A stretch of 64,000 nt of DNA from Microdochium bolleyi (GCA_001566295.1 KQ964246.1:2604001-2668000), one strand, 5' to 3'. Counted from the first letter of the stretch, positions 34,866 to 47,612 are shown. The notes: a model not told the origin generated them from the letters alone. Translations and numbers: made by a program.

Positions 34866-35847
34866 CTATACCGAGTGGCAGCGCTGTGGAAGCTATGGGT
34901 GAGTGAAGTAGGATGAGCTCCTTGGTTACCCGCGCGAGTCAGAGCGCCTCGCCGTTGAGCTGTTCAATTCCAAGAGGGTGGTTGGACTCTGGTTGACTGC
35001 CTGGGTGGGTAATGGATCGGATGGGGTTCGAGAGACTGGCTGGCGTTTTGCGAGGTGGCCGTCGTTTGAAGATTGCTCTATTGCAGAGTCCTGAGCCTGG
35101 GGAAGATGTTTGTGTGTTCGAGGAGGTTGTGTCGTCGAAGTGCTGGTTGATGATGATGGACGGTTCGGGAACGGGTGGATGGTTGTGGGGTGCTACTGCG
35201 TCAGGGTAAGTTGGGCCTGTCACAGCGGCTCACTGTGGAGCGAGGTCCCTGGGAGAGCTCCTGAAACGTCACACAAAGACGCACACGGGCAGGGATTACA
35301 ACACGCAGCCACAGCTGCAAGCCCAAGCCGGTCCGCGGCACCGTTTCCAAGGCGAACGATACGCCAGCGGGTGCCAATAACCGTAGACAAATACGGGCTT
35401 CTGTGGTTGATCATTTTGTGAGGGTATCGCACGAAGTGCACATCTCGCGATAGGCACCAAGGGCCCAGTGAGTACTAGGGTATGCAGCAAGGCAGACGCG
35501 GGATTCTGATGATGCACGACGAGTTGCCTCGCCAGCAAGTCTCACATGCTCCTGAGTTTAAGCCGCCCCAAAGAGGCATGTCACCACCCTGTTCACTAAA
35601 TTGGTGTCGCACTCTGACCTTCGAATCTTTACAGAAGTAAAACAAGTTTCCATTACCGATGATCCTAAACTCCAAAAACATTTCGCCAATTGGCAGCATA
35701 GAAAGCATCCGATATGCAGTTTACCATGAACCCATCCAGTCCTCCCAGTCTGTTGCCTGATAGCTGCGGACCTCGTTGAGAGAATACTCCATTGTTTAGA
35801 TGAGCGGCGTTCTTTGATACAGTTGTAACAGAATCAACCCACCACCC
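34866..35847. other. Intergenic, Gos1 promoter and Atg33-like 3' region
   Basis: 982 bases; both flanking genes are on the minus strand. No conserved gene recognised. Confidence 0.5.
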
Positions 35848-36561
35848 CTAGATCTCAATGACGACAGCCTGAACCGGAGCGCCGTCACCCCAGATCCCCA
35901 CCACCGCCATCGCGAAGCCGAGGCCGGAGATGGCGGTCTGAATGAGCTGGGTCTTGACGAACGCCTTCACCTCAGCACGCACCTCCTCGCCGTTGACCTC
36001 GTCCTCTGGGTCGCTGACGCCGGCGCTGCCTTCGTCGCTGTGCGCGTCGGAGCCGAGCATCTCGTAGCTCTGCTCCATCCGCCGCGCCGCAGCCTTGTCT
36101 TTGCGCGCCTGGGCGGCAGCGGCTCTCCTCTGCTGCGCTGCTGCGCTGTTCTTGCTGGAGGCCGGGGCGCTCATCAACATCGGTGCGACATAATCGGTGA
36201 GGCGGGCGCCGAGGCAGAAGAACGAGGTGTACAGAAGGTATGGGTGGCGGAATCCGCGAGGCGAGAGGCCGAAGGCGAGCAGGAAGGCCGAGCAGGAGAC
36301 AGTGGTCAGGACGTTGAGGTTGGTCGACGCGGTAGCTGACAGGGAACGAAAGGCCCTGGCAGCGGATGAAGCCGATGGAAGCTCAAGAAGAGACGGGATG
36401 GTGAAGGAGCTCAAAGTGTAGGAGGCACCCTGCGATGAGGCCTTGAGTTAGAGATTGTGTGCGGGGGGTTCGGGAGAGTGAGTGACGGGTGCACATACCG
36501 TCATAAGCCCGAGGGTGACGGTGCCCACGAACTTGCAGAGCGAGACTTTGCGGGACGACAT
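35848..36561 (-). CDS. ATG33: Atg33-like mitochondrial outer-membrane protein
   Basis: In yeast, Atg33 is a mitochondrial outer-membrane protein needed for mitophagy in stationary phase. Exons 36561-36499 and 36429-35848 (69-nt intron, GTATGT...GCAG, phase 0) give 214 residues, close to the 197 of yeast. Hydrophobic segments lie at about 8-28 (LCKFVGTVTLGLMTGASYTLS), 52-75, 80-100 and near the C terminus (TAISGLGFAMAVVGIWG). Between the third and fourth lies a charged loop with an Ala/Arg-rich part and an acidic part (SDPEDEVNGEE). The block FGLSPRGFRHPYLLYTS is typical of the fungal family. Role in mitophagy is inferred from the family, not shown. Confidence 0.8.
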
Positions 36562-38274
36562 GGCTGCTCGCGTGCCCGAAGAAATGTCCTGAAGATGAAT
36601 CAAGATAGAGATCTGATGGGCGAGAGTGCGTTGCGCCCAGAATCTGTGACGTGAAGCTGAGTCGAGAGAAACGAAGATGGGTGTCGAGGCAGCTGGGTGA
36701 CGAGAGCTGTTGGGCGACGTAGCGGGGTTTGCTTGCCTTTGGGCCTAGGCAGGTGCAGGGCTTGGAGGTACCATGTACGTCACGCGGCTGCGATAAGGTA
36801 CTTCGGGCCGCTTCAGCTACCCCAGATCGACCCCAAGCGTCTAAGCAGGCCCCCCTCTCTCCTGGCAATCCCGCGTCATGGAATGCTTCGTCCGGACTCA
36901 ACCGATTGTGACGTCTGGCGGGCTCATTGGAGAAGAGGCCTCGAGGGAATGCATTATTAGATCTCTCGGCCTCACTTGTTGGTCTGCCACTCGACACCGC
37001 AGGCACATTGGCAGTCAATAAATACATACACTTGAACGTTGATGCTTCAGGCATGACAATCTGTCCAATGTGCTCACCTGACTTGCGCGATCCGATGACG
37101 CACGACAAACCCGGATCTTGTGTTCGCAACATAGCCCAAGAATAACCTTTCTGCTGGGCAGCCTAGCGCTGACGATACGACCTCTCTGCGTCTGACCAAT
37201 ACCGGCCCACTCATTTGTCTGGTCACGAGCCAGAGCAGCTGTCAACGAAGCCTCGAGATGTTACAAGTAGGTAGGCACGCGAGGCACGAGAAAGTCACCC
37301 TCGAAGAACTATCAAGCACACGACCGGCTCGCTTTCGCAACCGCGGGTTGTGGGGCCAGCCGCCACGCCGTCCGGAAATGTGGACCGTCCGGGTCCGGGT
37401 TCTGCACGAAATCGGTCTTTCGTGGCTTCTCAAGGGTTGTTCCAAAACTCGAGATAGTGATTAATTGTCCCAGAAGAACTTGAGCATGATTCTATTCGGT
37501 CCAGGAAGGCCTTGCCTTCGGGAGGAGCCGGGTCCCGTTCATGCCATCATCACTATGCCATTGTTGCTTCCAGAAACCTATGGACTTTTGACTGCATTGC
37601 ACTGAACAAGCACTCTGGGCACTGCAGGGAGCTACATGCGAGTTCTATCACAAAGTTATGATCAAGATGTTTTCGAGAATCTTCGAGCCTGATGATTTCA
37701 TAGTGACAGGGTTCTCACTCGTGGTGAAGCACATACATTGCACGAGGCGCAAGTACCAATGCCGAGGTTGTTCCCGGCAGCGAGTCGACTTGTCCACCAC
37801 GACTACTGTATACCCTGTACAGCATATACGATAAGAAAGGGGGTCGAGCACGAACTGCATACATTCTTTTTGTTGTCTCCAGCCATCGCGGCCAGCCAAC
37901 GCAACAGCGGTATCCATTCCGCGCATCCTGGCCGTTGGTGGGGCCCCGGATTTCCCAAACAGACCCCTGCGAGCCGAGGCTCTTCAGCTTTGCCAGCCAG
38001 CACAGCACAGGCCCACACTTCCAAGTTGGCGGCAGGCAACGCGGCGCAAAGCGCAGCACACCTCCCCCTTCCCGCTAAAGAACGCCCAAGGATTCATTGG
38101 TCCATCCTTCGCTTTCGCATCCGACTCATCCCCCCAGAACTCACATATCCCATTCCGCCCGCCCTGCCTGCCTGCTCAAAAGGAACTGGCTGCCCGGCAC
38201 CGAACGCTCAAAGGCAGAGGACTTTGCAGTATCCAAAGTCCCCAAAGACGACAGCACCAGCAACAGCAGCAGCA
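36562..38274. other. Divergent intergenic region (Atg33-like / dienoyl-CoA reductase)
   Basis: 1.7 kb between divergent genes. No conserved gene on either strand. The 200 bases before 38275 are C- and A-rich, like a 5' leader. Confidence 0.5.
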
Positions 38275-39505
38275 ATGCCGATCCCCAGGTCCGAATACCT
38301 CAGCAGCGTCTGGAAGGATGGCATCTTCGGTAAGCAATACTACGCTCTCATACACCCAGCAGCACTTTACGGCCCTCTGGGCTCCATGTCCAATGCCCCT
38401 TTATCGAACTTGTTGCTGACCATTCTTCATGCTTTTCCCGCGTGAACAGCCGGCAGAGTCGCCTTCGTGACCGGCGGCGCCGGCTCCATCTGCTCGGCGC
38501 AGACGCGCGCGCTCGTCGCCCTCGGCGCCAACGCCGCCATCATCGGCCGCAACGTCGAGAAGACGGAGCGCGTGGCCGCTGACATCGCCACGGCCCGGCC
38601 CGGCGCCAAGGTGATTGGCATCGGCGGTTGTGATGTCCGCGATGTACGTCCTTTTCCCTGCCGCCCTGCTTTTCCGGAGCAGCCTCGACAGAGAAAAACT
38701 GTGATTTCGCTAATGCAGCTGTTGGGAAATTTATAGCCTCAAGCTCTGGTCGACGCGGCCAAGCGGTGCGCCGAGGAGCTGGGTGGTATCGACTTTGTAA
38801 TGTAAGCCTCCCTTCTCAGCCCTTGATTGCTTTTCCTCCCCAACCGTCGACCTGACAATTACCCACAGCGCCGGCGCAGCAGGAAACTTCGTCGCGCCCA
38901 TATCCGGCCTGTCGTCCAACGCCTTCCGGACCGTCATGGAGATTGACGTGATGGGCACCTACAACACGGTCAAGGCCACGGTCCCGTACCTCGTCGAGTC
39001 GGCCAAGCGCAACCCGAACCCTTCCGCGGACGGGCTCACGGGCGGGCGCATCCTCGCCGTGTCTGCGGCGTTCCACTACACGGGCACGCCGATGCAGGCG
39101 CACGTCATGGCCGCCAAGGCGTCCGTCGACAACATCATGGTCTCGGTGGCGCTCGAGTACGGCCCCCTCGGCGTCACAGCCAACGTCGTCACGCCCGGAG
39201 GCATCGAGGGTACCGAGGGCATGGAGAGGCTGGCCAGCAGCAAGGTCACGGCCAAGCAGCTGGGCCGCTCCATCCCGTCCGGCCGCATGGGCACAATCCG
39301 CGACATTGCGGACGCGACGGTCTACCTGTTCAGTGATGCGGGCAACTACGTCAACGGCGACATCCTCGTTGTCGACGGCGCCGCGTGGCGGAGTAATGGC
39401 AGCACCGTTGGTCTGGATGCCGGCATGAAGTACCCGGACTACCTGCTTGAGGGCAAGTTCTCGCCACACGTCAAGAGTGGGCGCAAGGACAAGCCGAAGC
39501 TATGA
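38275..39505 (+). CDS. SPS19: Peroxisomal 2,4-dienoyl-CoA reductase (SDR family)
   Basis: NADPH-dependent auxiliary enzyme for beta-oxidation of unsaturated fatty acids. Exons 38275-38329, 38450-38643, 38737-38801 and 38869-39505 give 316 residues. The N terminus MPIPRSEYLSSVWKDGIF is the family signature. The cofactor motif TGGAGSIC is at 26-33, then IGRNVEKTE, the IAGAAGNFVAP block and GALEYGP-like SVALEYGPLGV. A cofactor-side GGRILAVSA segment is present. As in this subfamily, the classical SDR YxxxK is replaced (Ala/Val-Lys in AAKASVDN). The protein ends in PKL, a permitted type 1 peroxisomal signal. Introns are 120, 93 and 67 nt; exon 3 acceptor TATAG follows an in-frame stop of a competing CAG site. 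Confidence 0.93.
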
Positions 39506-39731
39506 GCCAGGTGTACATTAGGAAGTCTTGGGGTATGGCCATGTTCATTTAGCGGCATCGGGAAGCAAGCTATTGTTCATGATTGACATCAGTAGATTCT
39601 TACAACGTTGCCCATATCCAAGCGGTTTGCTATTCCGGAAGCAAAAGATATCCACACATGGCAGATTTTGAAACCACACCCAATCCCCAGAATCCATTCT
39701 TGTTGTATAAGCGAGCCTTTGCGACGTTCCA

Positions 39732-41903
39732 CTAGCTCGCCATCGGTGTGTATGAGTATGGGTTAATATTGCGTTGGATACCGTGGTCGGTCCCATTAGT
39801 TGGCGACAACGGTGATGGCTGTGCCCAATCCTGTGTGGCGATTCCTGTATACTGCTCGGGCGCTGCTGGTGCTTGCACAACCTCTGGGTATATGTACCTG
39901 GGATGTGTATGGATGCTGTAGGGTCCAATATTCTGTGATGGTGCTGGAACGGCCACTGCAGGCGGGACAGAAACTGCAGGAACTGGAGGAGAATAAAAGG
40001 TAGACGAGTAAGGAGTCCATTGGCTTGTCGGCTTGGGCGTGTCGACTCGAGCGGGTGGGATATTCCCAGCCGCGTTCTGCGCTGGTCCAGCGTGATATTG
40101 ACTGGCGGAGGCGGACGAGTTGGGTTGGTAGTCTATGGCAGTGCTTTCCAAGGGGACTGAAAACTGGCCTGGATCATAGTGATTCCTTTCTCGCATGTCT
40201 TCGTGGAACGAGTCGGATCTCGGCGCCGGCAGGTCGTTGTGCAGAGGTTGCATTGACGAGATTGATGGGTTCGTCTCGCCTGTCACAGGTAGATATCCGT
40301 TGCCTCCAGCCAATAAGCCATTAGCTCTTCCGTCACGACTCTTCTTCTTCTTCATCAAGTACCAGGGTGATGACGTGAGCGGCAAAGACGCAGAAGACGA
40401 CGTCGGCGAGGTTGAAGCTGACGTATCTCGGTGGTAGTGCAAATAGCACCAGACGGCGAAGGTTGCAATCGTGGTTGGGACAGTGAAAGCCCAGTACACC
40501 CAGAAGTCGTCTTGCACAACCTTTGGCTCATTCCACTTTAGACTAGGTACCGCCCACAAAGCGGCGAAGAAGGTGCCAGGCAGGAACAGCATGGTCATGA
40601 CAGCAATTGTCTTCATGGCAGAACTGTTCTTCTCGGACGCCTCTGCTAGTTCTCTGCTGGCTTGCGTCAATTTGATGTTTACGCGGGCATCCTCATGCGA
40701 CAGCAAAGAGGCGATCTGCAAGACTGATTAGCTTTCTACTCGATTGTGTCATATAAGTACGAGGAAGCTCACCACCGAGGCCTGGACTCTGGAGCGCTCT
40801 TGTATGTACGAGACGTAATGCTTGGAGTCTTTCAGGCTGCGCATGATAGAGGGAATTCCTCCTGTAAAAGCCTCGAGCTGTTCGACGAAGACCGCCTGGT
40901 ATTGATCTGTAGTGTACAATTGAAGATTGCCCAGCGTGGTTGCCGACATGATGTGGGAAGCGATATTGAGTCCAATGGCGACGTGCCTGGCCTGATTAGC
41001 GAGGTCAGCGAGCACGGAGCCGACCTGTTTGGACGCCTTGGTGAGCTTGTCCATGTTCTCTTGTTGTTCTATTAGCTTTGGATAAGTGTTACGGCCACCG
41101 CCATAAGGGCCATGCCCCGTTGTGTTCTCGAGCTTGCGGACAGTCGTCAGTTGGGAGTAGGTAACTAGGTCGACCCAGTTGCTGAGCTGGACCAGAGCAA
41201 CCCAGCACAGGACGAAAGGCGTGTGCAACCTGAAGCTCTCCAGCTCCAGGATCCTCCTAAACTCTGCAAAGTGGCGCACGTTGCTGTTGTCTCGCAGCAA
41301 GAGCACGGCTCTGGTGACCCGAGTGCGAGGATCGAAAGCCCACATCAAGGTGTAAAGCACAGTACCAACGTAGTAGCAATGTCTACTCTGGTAGGATTCG
41401 TAGTGCAGTCCGTAGCGGTTGTTGCGGATGAGGTGGAGGAATCGAGGGTCTAGGGGGCACGCGTTGAATATCTCCGAGAAGGAGGTCTCGGACAGGCCGA
41501 TCACCTCACCACCCTCGCGCGGGATCTTGATCAGTGTCAAGGCCGTGCTGACATCCGCCTCTGTCTCGAGCGACTTCATTTTCAGCATTACCCTCCGTGG
41601 AGTCTCTTCTATAGAGGCAAACGCGGGACTTCGGGAGGTGCTAGTGTAGTTGCGGATAGAGATACACTGCAGTCTCGTGTTTCTGGTTGTATCCTGCGCA
41701 AACTTGTCGCTTGGCAGTCTCGAGAGCTGGCGTAGGGTATCCATGATGTATTCGTGCCCGCAAGCAAGCTGCCTCGACTCGCCGCAGCTGTTGGTGAAGG
41801 TGACGGAGGAGTAGAACTGTTCTGATGGAGAATTCTCACAAAGAACAAGCACGTCAAGGGCATGCACTTGTCTCTTGCTGGAAGGAAGTTCCCCGTAAGA
41901 CAT
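39732..41903 (-). CDS. CorA-like two-helix membrane protein of unknown substrate
   Basis: Exons 41903-40773 and 40715-39732 (57-nt intron, GTGAGC...TGCAG, phase 0) give 704 residues. Residues 1-375 are soluble and mixed alpha/beta. Residues about 385-410 form a charged helix (KLTQASRELAEASEKNSSAMK) leading into two closely spaced membrane segments at about 412-432 (KTIAVMTMLFLPGTFFAALW) and 448-469. This end resembles the stalk helix and hairpin of CorA Mg transporters. The YGMN selectivity motif is absent, so Mg transport cannot be claimed. Residues 470-704 are a long Pro/Ser/Tyr/Gln-rich disordered tail. Such proteins are numerous and uncharacterised in filamentous fungi. Confidence 0.8.
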
Positions 41904-43057
41904 ACTGCAGCAATATTGTTTGCTTGGAGGAATGCAAGGCGAGGACCCGCGTTGTTATAAGACGCAGATCGAGGTCAGGGTGCCTCAGCCCAGCTGAAGC
42001 CGCAGGCGATGCCCGTGCATGGCCCGTGAGCCTCGTTGGGAGGAGTCCAGTCCGCATCCCGGGATGAACAGGCTGTTAGATCCCTGCAATCTAGCATGTT
42101 GAAGTTGACTGAGGCGCCTTTGGAGGTCCTTGGAGTCTAAGATGGAGAGCTCTGGGTACCTGCAAGCCCGGGCACGGGTGAGTTGGGTGAGATGTCGTTG
42201 GACCTGATCAGACTCGGGTTGACCAGGACGTTGGAGACGGCTCAGCCCCCTCTCTGTCGTCTGTGTTCGGCGGGTGCATAGTGAGAGACCAATGGTGATT
42301 GGGTCGAGCAAGCTGGAAGACGTTGGCGTGCAGGCCAACGTAACTGCCGATGCACGTACGTAGTTGGAACAAGTGGTGTGTCTTTGGGGTCGGCCTCGAA
42401 GTGTGGAAATAGCCCCCATGTTGCTGCCTTTCTGTGTTCCCCCAACTCACCCCAAATCGTGCCCCAATGGCGGCATTGTGGTGGCTGTGTCTGTCCCTCA
42501 CGTCCCTGCCTCCACTATTTTTAGAGCCCCCAAGCACAATACCAGCCAGCGCCAGCGCCAGTGCTGAACCCAGCCTCTGTAAGTCCCGTCGCTAGTGACG
42601 GCTCATGCGCAGTAGAAGAGCACGATTCACAACCCTGGGGTCAAGAGCGTTTCTATCCCACTCTACGTACCCTAGGGTAGGCATATGGTCTACCTCACTG
42701 TAATGACCCTGTTGTACACGCCAGCCAACATGCCCGTTCTCCAGCCGCCAGGTTGGTTCGGGGCCATCCCTGCGGCCCGCCCGGGCGCTTCGTCGGGACA
42801 TTGAGGCGTATCAAAGTGTAAGTCAAGTGCTACGCAAGGTTCATATCTGTTGGTCCAAATCCAGATTTCCAGAGCAGTCGAGGTACGGTCACGCTACTAC
42901 TACCCTAGGGCATACTGACCAAGACCAAGATGAATCAGTATGACCAAGCCAACACCAGATGTGTGAAATCAGCGCTGCACCTCCCTCTGCATGACCCTGC
43001 CGGACTGACTCACGGGCTTCGGCCGTGATAACAAAAACATGCGCCCGAGAGACAATG
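41904..43057. other. Intergenic, no gene recognised
   Basis: 1.15 kb between two minus-strand genes. A short CAGCGC repeat (CCAGCGCCAGCGCCAG) lies near 42545. No conserved gene or tRNA-like structure seen. Confidence 0.5.
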
Positions 43058-45664
43058 TCACCGCTTTGCCAGCGAAGAAAGATAGGCCAACTCCTTCTCA
43101 AGCTCTCCGAGCCTGGGACTTACACTCTCTGCACTCCTCAGAGTCATCACGGCCCCTCGCTGCGCAACATCGACCAGGTCCTCCATCTTGCCGCCCTGCG
43201 CGAGGCCGGCAACCAGCACGCCCAAGAACGTGTCGCCAACGCCGTTGACGCTGACCACATCCGCGACCTGCTCCACGGTGGGGAAGCTCCGCATGTACAG
43301 CCCGCCGACCTGCGTGTGGTGGTCCGGGCTGCTCGTGCTGCGCGACAGGATGTACGGCTCGTGCGCGGCGTCAAACAGCCTCGGGTCGTCCCGCGGCAGG
43401 ATGCTCGCCAGCAAGGCACCCTTGCTGCCCATCTTGGTGATGATGGTCGGGATGTACGGCAGCAGGCGCACCATCTGCTGCGGGATCCCGGCGTCAGTGA
43501 TCTCCACGGATGTCAGCCTGACGAACTGGTCCCGCGCGCCACGGAGGCCGAAGGCGTCGAGCACGTTCCACCACGGCTGGGGCTCGAAGTAGTCGGCGGC
43601 CTGGGCCGCGTCGTGCATGGCCTTGAGCTCGTACTGGTTCGGGCTCGCGAGGTGGACGCTCGCGTCCGGGAACACGCCAAGGGGCGAGAGGTTCTTGGTT
43701 GCAGAGAACAGCCGCGTGGACTTTTCGAGCGAGACCGGCTCAAAAGCCACCCGGGCCTTGTTGTTATCTTTGGCGGCAGTGATCCACGACCGGATATCGA
43801 CGTCGGACCAGTTCGCATCGACCACGAGCCATTTCGGTGCCGCGGTGGACATGATCTCGTGCCAGTGCGCTGGGAAGGACTGTGCTGTGAAGATGCCCAT
43901 GTCGGCCATTGCCATGACGAGATTCTTGTTGGCGTCGTTGACTGCCACGTACTGTGCCGTGCGACTGCCCGGGTACTGCTTGATGTCTAGTCGCCTGACC
44001 AGCGAAGTGTCCATGCCGCATGTTTCGAGTGACGTGAGGACTGTAGATCCAGCTCTGGAGGCACAGCAGAACAGCGTGTCAATTAGCCACATGTGCAATG
44101 GATATGAAGAGTATCTTGTTGTACTTACAGGTCATCGCCAATCAGACTACAGAGCTTGACCTTGCTACTACTGTTCGCCCTGTGCGCCGCGAGGGCGACA
44201 TTGCGTCCCACGCCACCAATGGACTGACTGATCTGTGCTGGGTTGGACGTGTGCAGGTTCGGCGCCACCGAGCCGTCAGAGCTACCGCTGGCATAGTCGC
44301 AGCTCAGATCTACCGCTACGGACCCGGCAACAATGATGTCAGCTTTTTCGGATGTAGACGCCTTGCCCGGCTGGACTGCGATTGAGCTTCGTTGCGGTGT
44401 CACTGGTTTTATGTGGCTGACTGGCTTCACCCTGACACAACACGAATTAGGCCCTGCACACAGACAAACTCGGGGCTCGAGTGGATAAGAAGGAGTCTGA
44501 TTTGAGGCTCACTGCTTCTGTACAGGTACTACGATATCTCCCGCCACGATCTGCGACACGGCCGCAGCAATCTTGGCGGCACGATCGACATTAGACTGCA
44601 CGAGCGCCTTGTTGGCGGGCACACTGCGGCCGCCGGTAAGCTCCTTTATCCTCTTGAGGATGAAGGGCGTGTTTTCGTTCCCGTGCGCGCCCTGCTCCTG
44701 GGACTCCCTGACCGCCTGGTCGATGATGCTGTCCATCTCCTGCCGCGGGATCTCGAACTCGTGCGGGATCGGGCTGGCGAAGAGCAGGCCCGTCTCGATC
44801 TGCAGGCGCTCCTGCGCGAGGATCATGGCCGCGGCCTCCCGCTCGTTGTACACCACGGAGGGGCTGGGGATGCCGCTCTCGCGCGCCCAGAAGGCTGGGA
44901 AGTCGATCTTGGGGGCGCCGCTGTCGGAAAACGTCGACACGAGCACGCCCTGGGTCTCGAGGTACTCGAGCGTCCGAGGGATGTCGAGGAAGCCCTTGGA
45001 GCCGCTGCACACTACGGCCACGCGCGTCCGCCCAAGCTCGGTGAGATCCGCCGAGATGTCCAGACTGTTGTGCCCGCCGCGGTGCACGCCGCCGAGGCCG
45101 CCGGTGCCGAAGACCCGGATGCCCGCGAGCCGTGCGAGGAGCATGGTGCCGGAGATGGTGGTGCCACCGTTCATCTTCTCGCCCATGAGGCCCTACAGGA
45201 ATGCATTAGTGTTGTCCATGGAATTTTTCCTGCTGATGTGCAGAGTCTGGACTTACCTTGCCAACTATGAAGGCAACATCTCTCCGTGAGACCTTCTTCG
45301 GCGAACCCTGGCACATCCGATCGATCTCGTGCGGTAGGAGACCTACGGACGGGACACCGTCAAGGACGCCAACGACAGCAGGGACGCCGCCATTGGCACG
45401 GACGATCTCCTCGAGACCGAGGTCCTCGACCGCACCATGGGTGTAGATGGTTGACTCGAGGGCCACGACGGGCTTGTTGGTGGCAACCGCGTCAGCAACC
45501 TCCTCCGACACACGCAGGAGATCCTTGAGACCTCCTTGCCAGACGAGCGACTTCGGGGTTGAGAATGCCCTCCGGCCTTGCCATTGGGCAGGCAATCTGG
45601 TGGCAGCAGCCCGGTGGGCCAGTGGCATCGAAGCCGAACGCGAGGCGATTATCCGGGTGAACAT
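43058..45664 (-). CDS. Bifunctional pseudouridine-5'-phosphate glycosidase / PfkB kinase fusion
   Basis: Expected to phosphorylate pseudouridine and split the phosphate into uracil and ribose 5-phosphate. Exons 45664-45257, 45192-44513, 44431-44129 and 44054-43058 give 795 residues. Residues 1-40 are Arg/Ala/Ser-rich without acids, a likely mitochondrial presequence. The PsuG-type half (about 50-360) has the catalytic Glu in ALESTIYTHG, KVSRRDVAF, NGGTTISGTM, a GGLGGVHRGG block and the Lys in GSKGFLDIPRTLEYL. The PfkB half (about 385-795) has GGVGRNVA and the C-terminal NGVGDTFLGV with the catalytic Asp. Bacteria encode these as separate psuG and psuK genes; the fused order glycosidase-kinase is the eukaryotic form. 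Introns are 64, 81 and 74 nt. Confidence 0.92.
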
Positions 45665-46665
45665 TGTCGTGGACCTGTGCTGTGCCAAGCTCTCTTGCCT
45701 CTGATTTTCCACTTGATGTATGCACGAGCTCGTGCAGTTGAAGCCTGTCAGCACATGTAGTAGGGAGGATTCGTCTGGTGTGGTTGAGGCGGAAGCAACC
45801 CTGGGGAAAGAGAAAGCGAGCGCGGAGGTTATCGTCGGGAGGCCCTGAAAGGTCTCCGCTCCGTCGGCCGAGGACGGCAGTCGCGGTGGATCCTAGCGTG
45901 CAAACACGCTGTCTGAGTCGGCGAACGCCGCTCCGCTCCGTTCAGCTCAGCCCAGGGCCCGTCCGTGGAGACCCCTCATGTCGTGTGCACGCCGATGTGG
46001 AGAGCCGCTTGGCTACAATAGGGAAAAAGGACGATATTGCACAGGGCGGAGCGCGTGGCGGGACCGATTGCGCTGAAGTCCTTATCTTGCCCTGACCTCT
46101 TGTTGTGTGAGTGGTGTTGAGGTCGAAAGAGTCTACCTTGATGAGAGAATATCAGTGGATCGACGCTGTGTCAAATAAGTCGCCAGCATCAAAGTACATT
46201 AGTGCTCTGGTAGCTTGTGTCCCTGACTTATGTGAATAATCCCCGCCTACCTCAACCACTGCGCGAACTTGGCCAGCAATCGGCTGAACCGATGTAGATA
46301 CATGCAGGTTGCACATGACAAAGTTAATGACAGCCATGGGAAAGGAAGTATGTACAATTATGAAGGATCCTACACGACGCCTCCCTGCTCGGCACGAACC
46401 GAGAGTGCCAGCTGCAAGAATGCCCACTCCAATCTCTCATCGACGTCCCGTCTTTCCGTCACCCTGGTCTGACGTCGGGAATCCGGTTTCATGAACCTGG
46501 TCACCCACACGACCCCTTCCATCATTGATGCAATCCATCTGTTGCCATTGATCAATATGTAGTCAAAGTGTGCCCGCTCGGCCGACAGAGCCGCGTCGTG
46601 CCTTCTTTCCTCTTCGCCAACTCGTCAACTCTCCTCCTCAGCTATCAGCGCCGAAGATATACGAG
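45665..46665. other. Divergent promoter region
   Basis: 1.0 kb between the pseudouridine enzyme (-) and the GPI protein (+). No gene recognised. Confidence 0.5.
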
Positions 46666-47612
46666 ATGCTGTCAAGTTCAGCTCGCCTGGTCGCCGCTGC
46701 GCTGGTCGCAGTGGCAGCAGTCTCTGTACAGGCGACCACCCTCAACTTCACGATCCACAACGGACAGATCTTCACACCTGGCCTAGCAGTGCTGAACGCG
46801 CCGCAGCCCGGCACCCCATTAGGCGGAAGTGCGTCTTGATGATGGACAGTTGAAATCTGGTCTCCAAGACTGACCACCTTACGGTGTAGAACTCCTCGAA
46901 GTCGCCCTCGACGTCTCGGCGAACGGCAAGCTCCAGCTGCCGCCATACCCCCAGGACACGCCTAGCCGCTTCAACAACATCACCATCTTCCTGCAAAGCT
47001 ACGTCACGGGCCGCAACCTGACCATCACTAACGGCACCGCCTCTGCGGGCAACTCAAGCCTCGGCGACGTCATGCTGTCCGAGCCGGGAAGCACCGTTAA
47101 GCACGTGAAATGGATCTGGCCCGAGTGTCTAATGGGCGACGGTCAGCCGGGTTCCTCGGAAAGTGCCCGTGGGCAGTACAATGTTCGTGATCCTCAAGCT
47201 TGCCATTCTGCGAGAGATGTCGATGCTCACTATCTTTACACAGATTTCTATCCGCCAGAACTTCCTCCTCAACGGCAAACCGCACTACACCATCTTCAAC
47301 GTGCCCATCTCCGTGACCAACAGCATCCAGCCCATCACCGACGGCAGCCCGGGTCAGTTCAGCGGCGAAGGAGGACAAGGAGGCAGGCCATCCTGCGACG
47401 CCCTCAACAATCCGCTCGCCCCTCCTGAGCAAGCCGACGAGGCCTTCGTGGCGAGCACGAAGGACGTGGGCGTGCTGTTTGCTCCAGGCGATGCCACGAC
47501 CATCCAGCAAACCTTTGCGCCGCCTGGATCCGGTGCTAGTTTGTCGATTCGGGCCCCTCCACAGCTTGGAGTGGCCCTGGGAATGGTTGTGCTGGGTGCG
47601 GTATCATGGTGA
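46666..47612 (+). CDS. Secreted GPI-anchored protein of unknown function
   Basis: Exons 46666-46828, 46890-47182 and 47244-47612 give 274 residues. Residues 1-24 are a signal peptide (LVAAALVAVAAVSVQA). The mature part is beta-rich and has N-glycosylation sites (LNFTIHN, NNITIF, NLTITNGT, GNSSLG). The C terminus is a hydrophobic tail (PPQLGVALGMVVLGAVSW) after a small-residue segment (SGASL), the pattern of a GPI-attachment signal. The gene is intron-rich; intron 2 has the unusual donor GTTCGT, as in Rpn13. I recognise the sequence style from uncharacterised ascomycete cell-surface proteins but know no activity; cell-wall or surface location is inferred. Confidence 0.82.
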
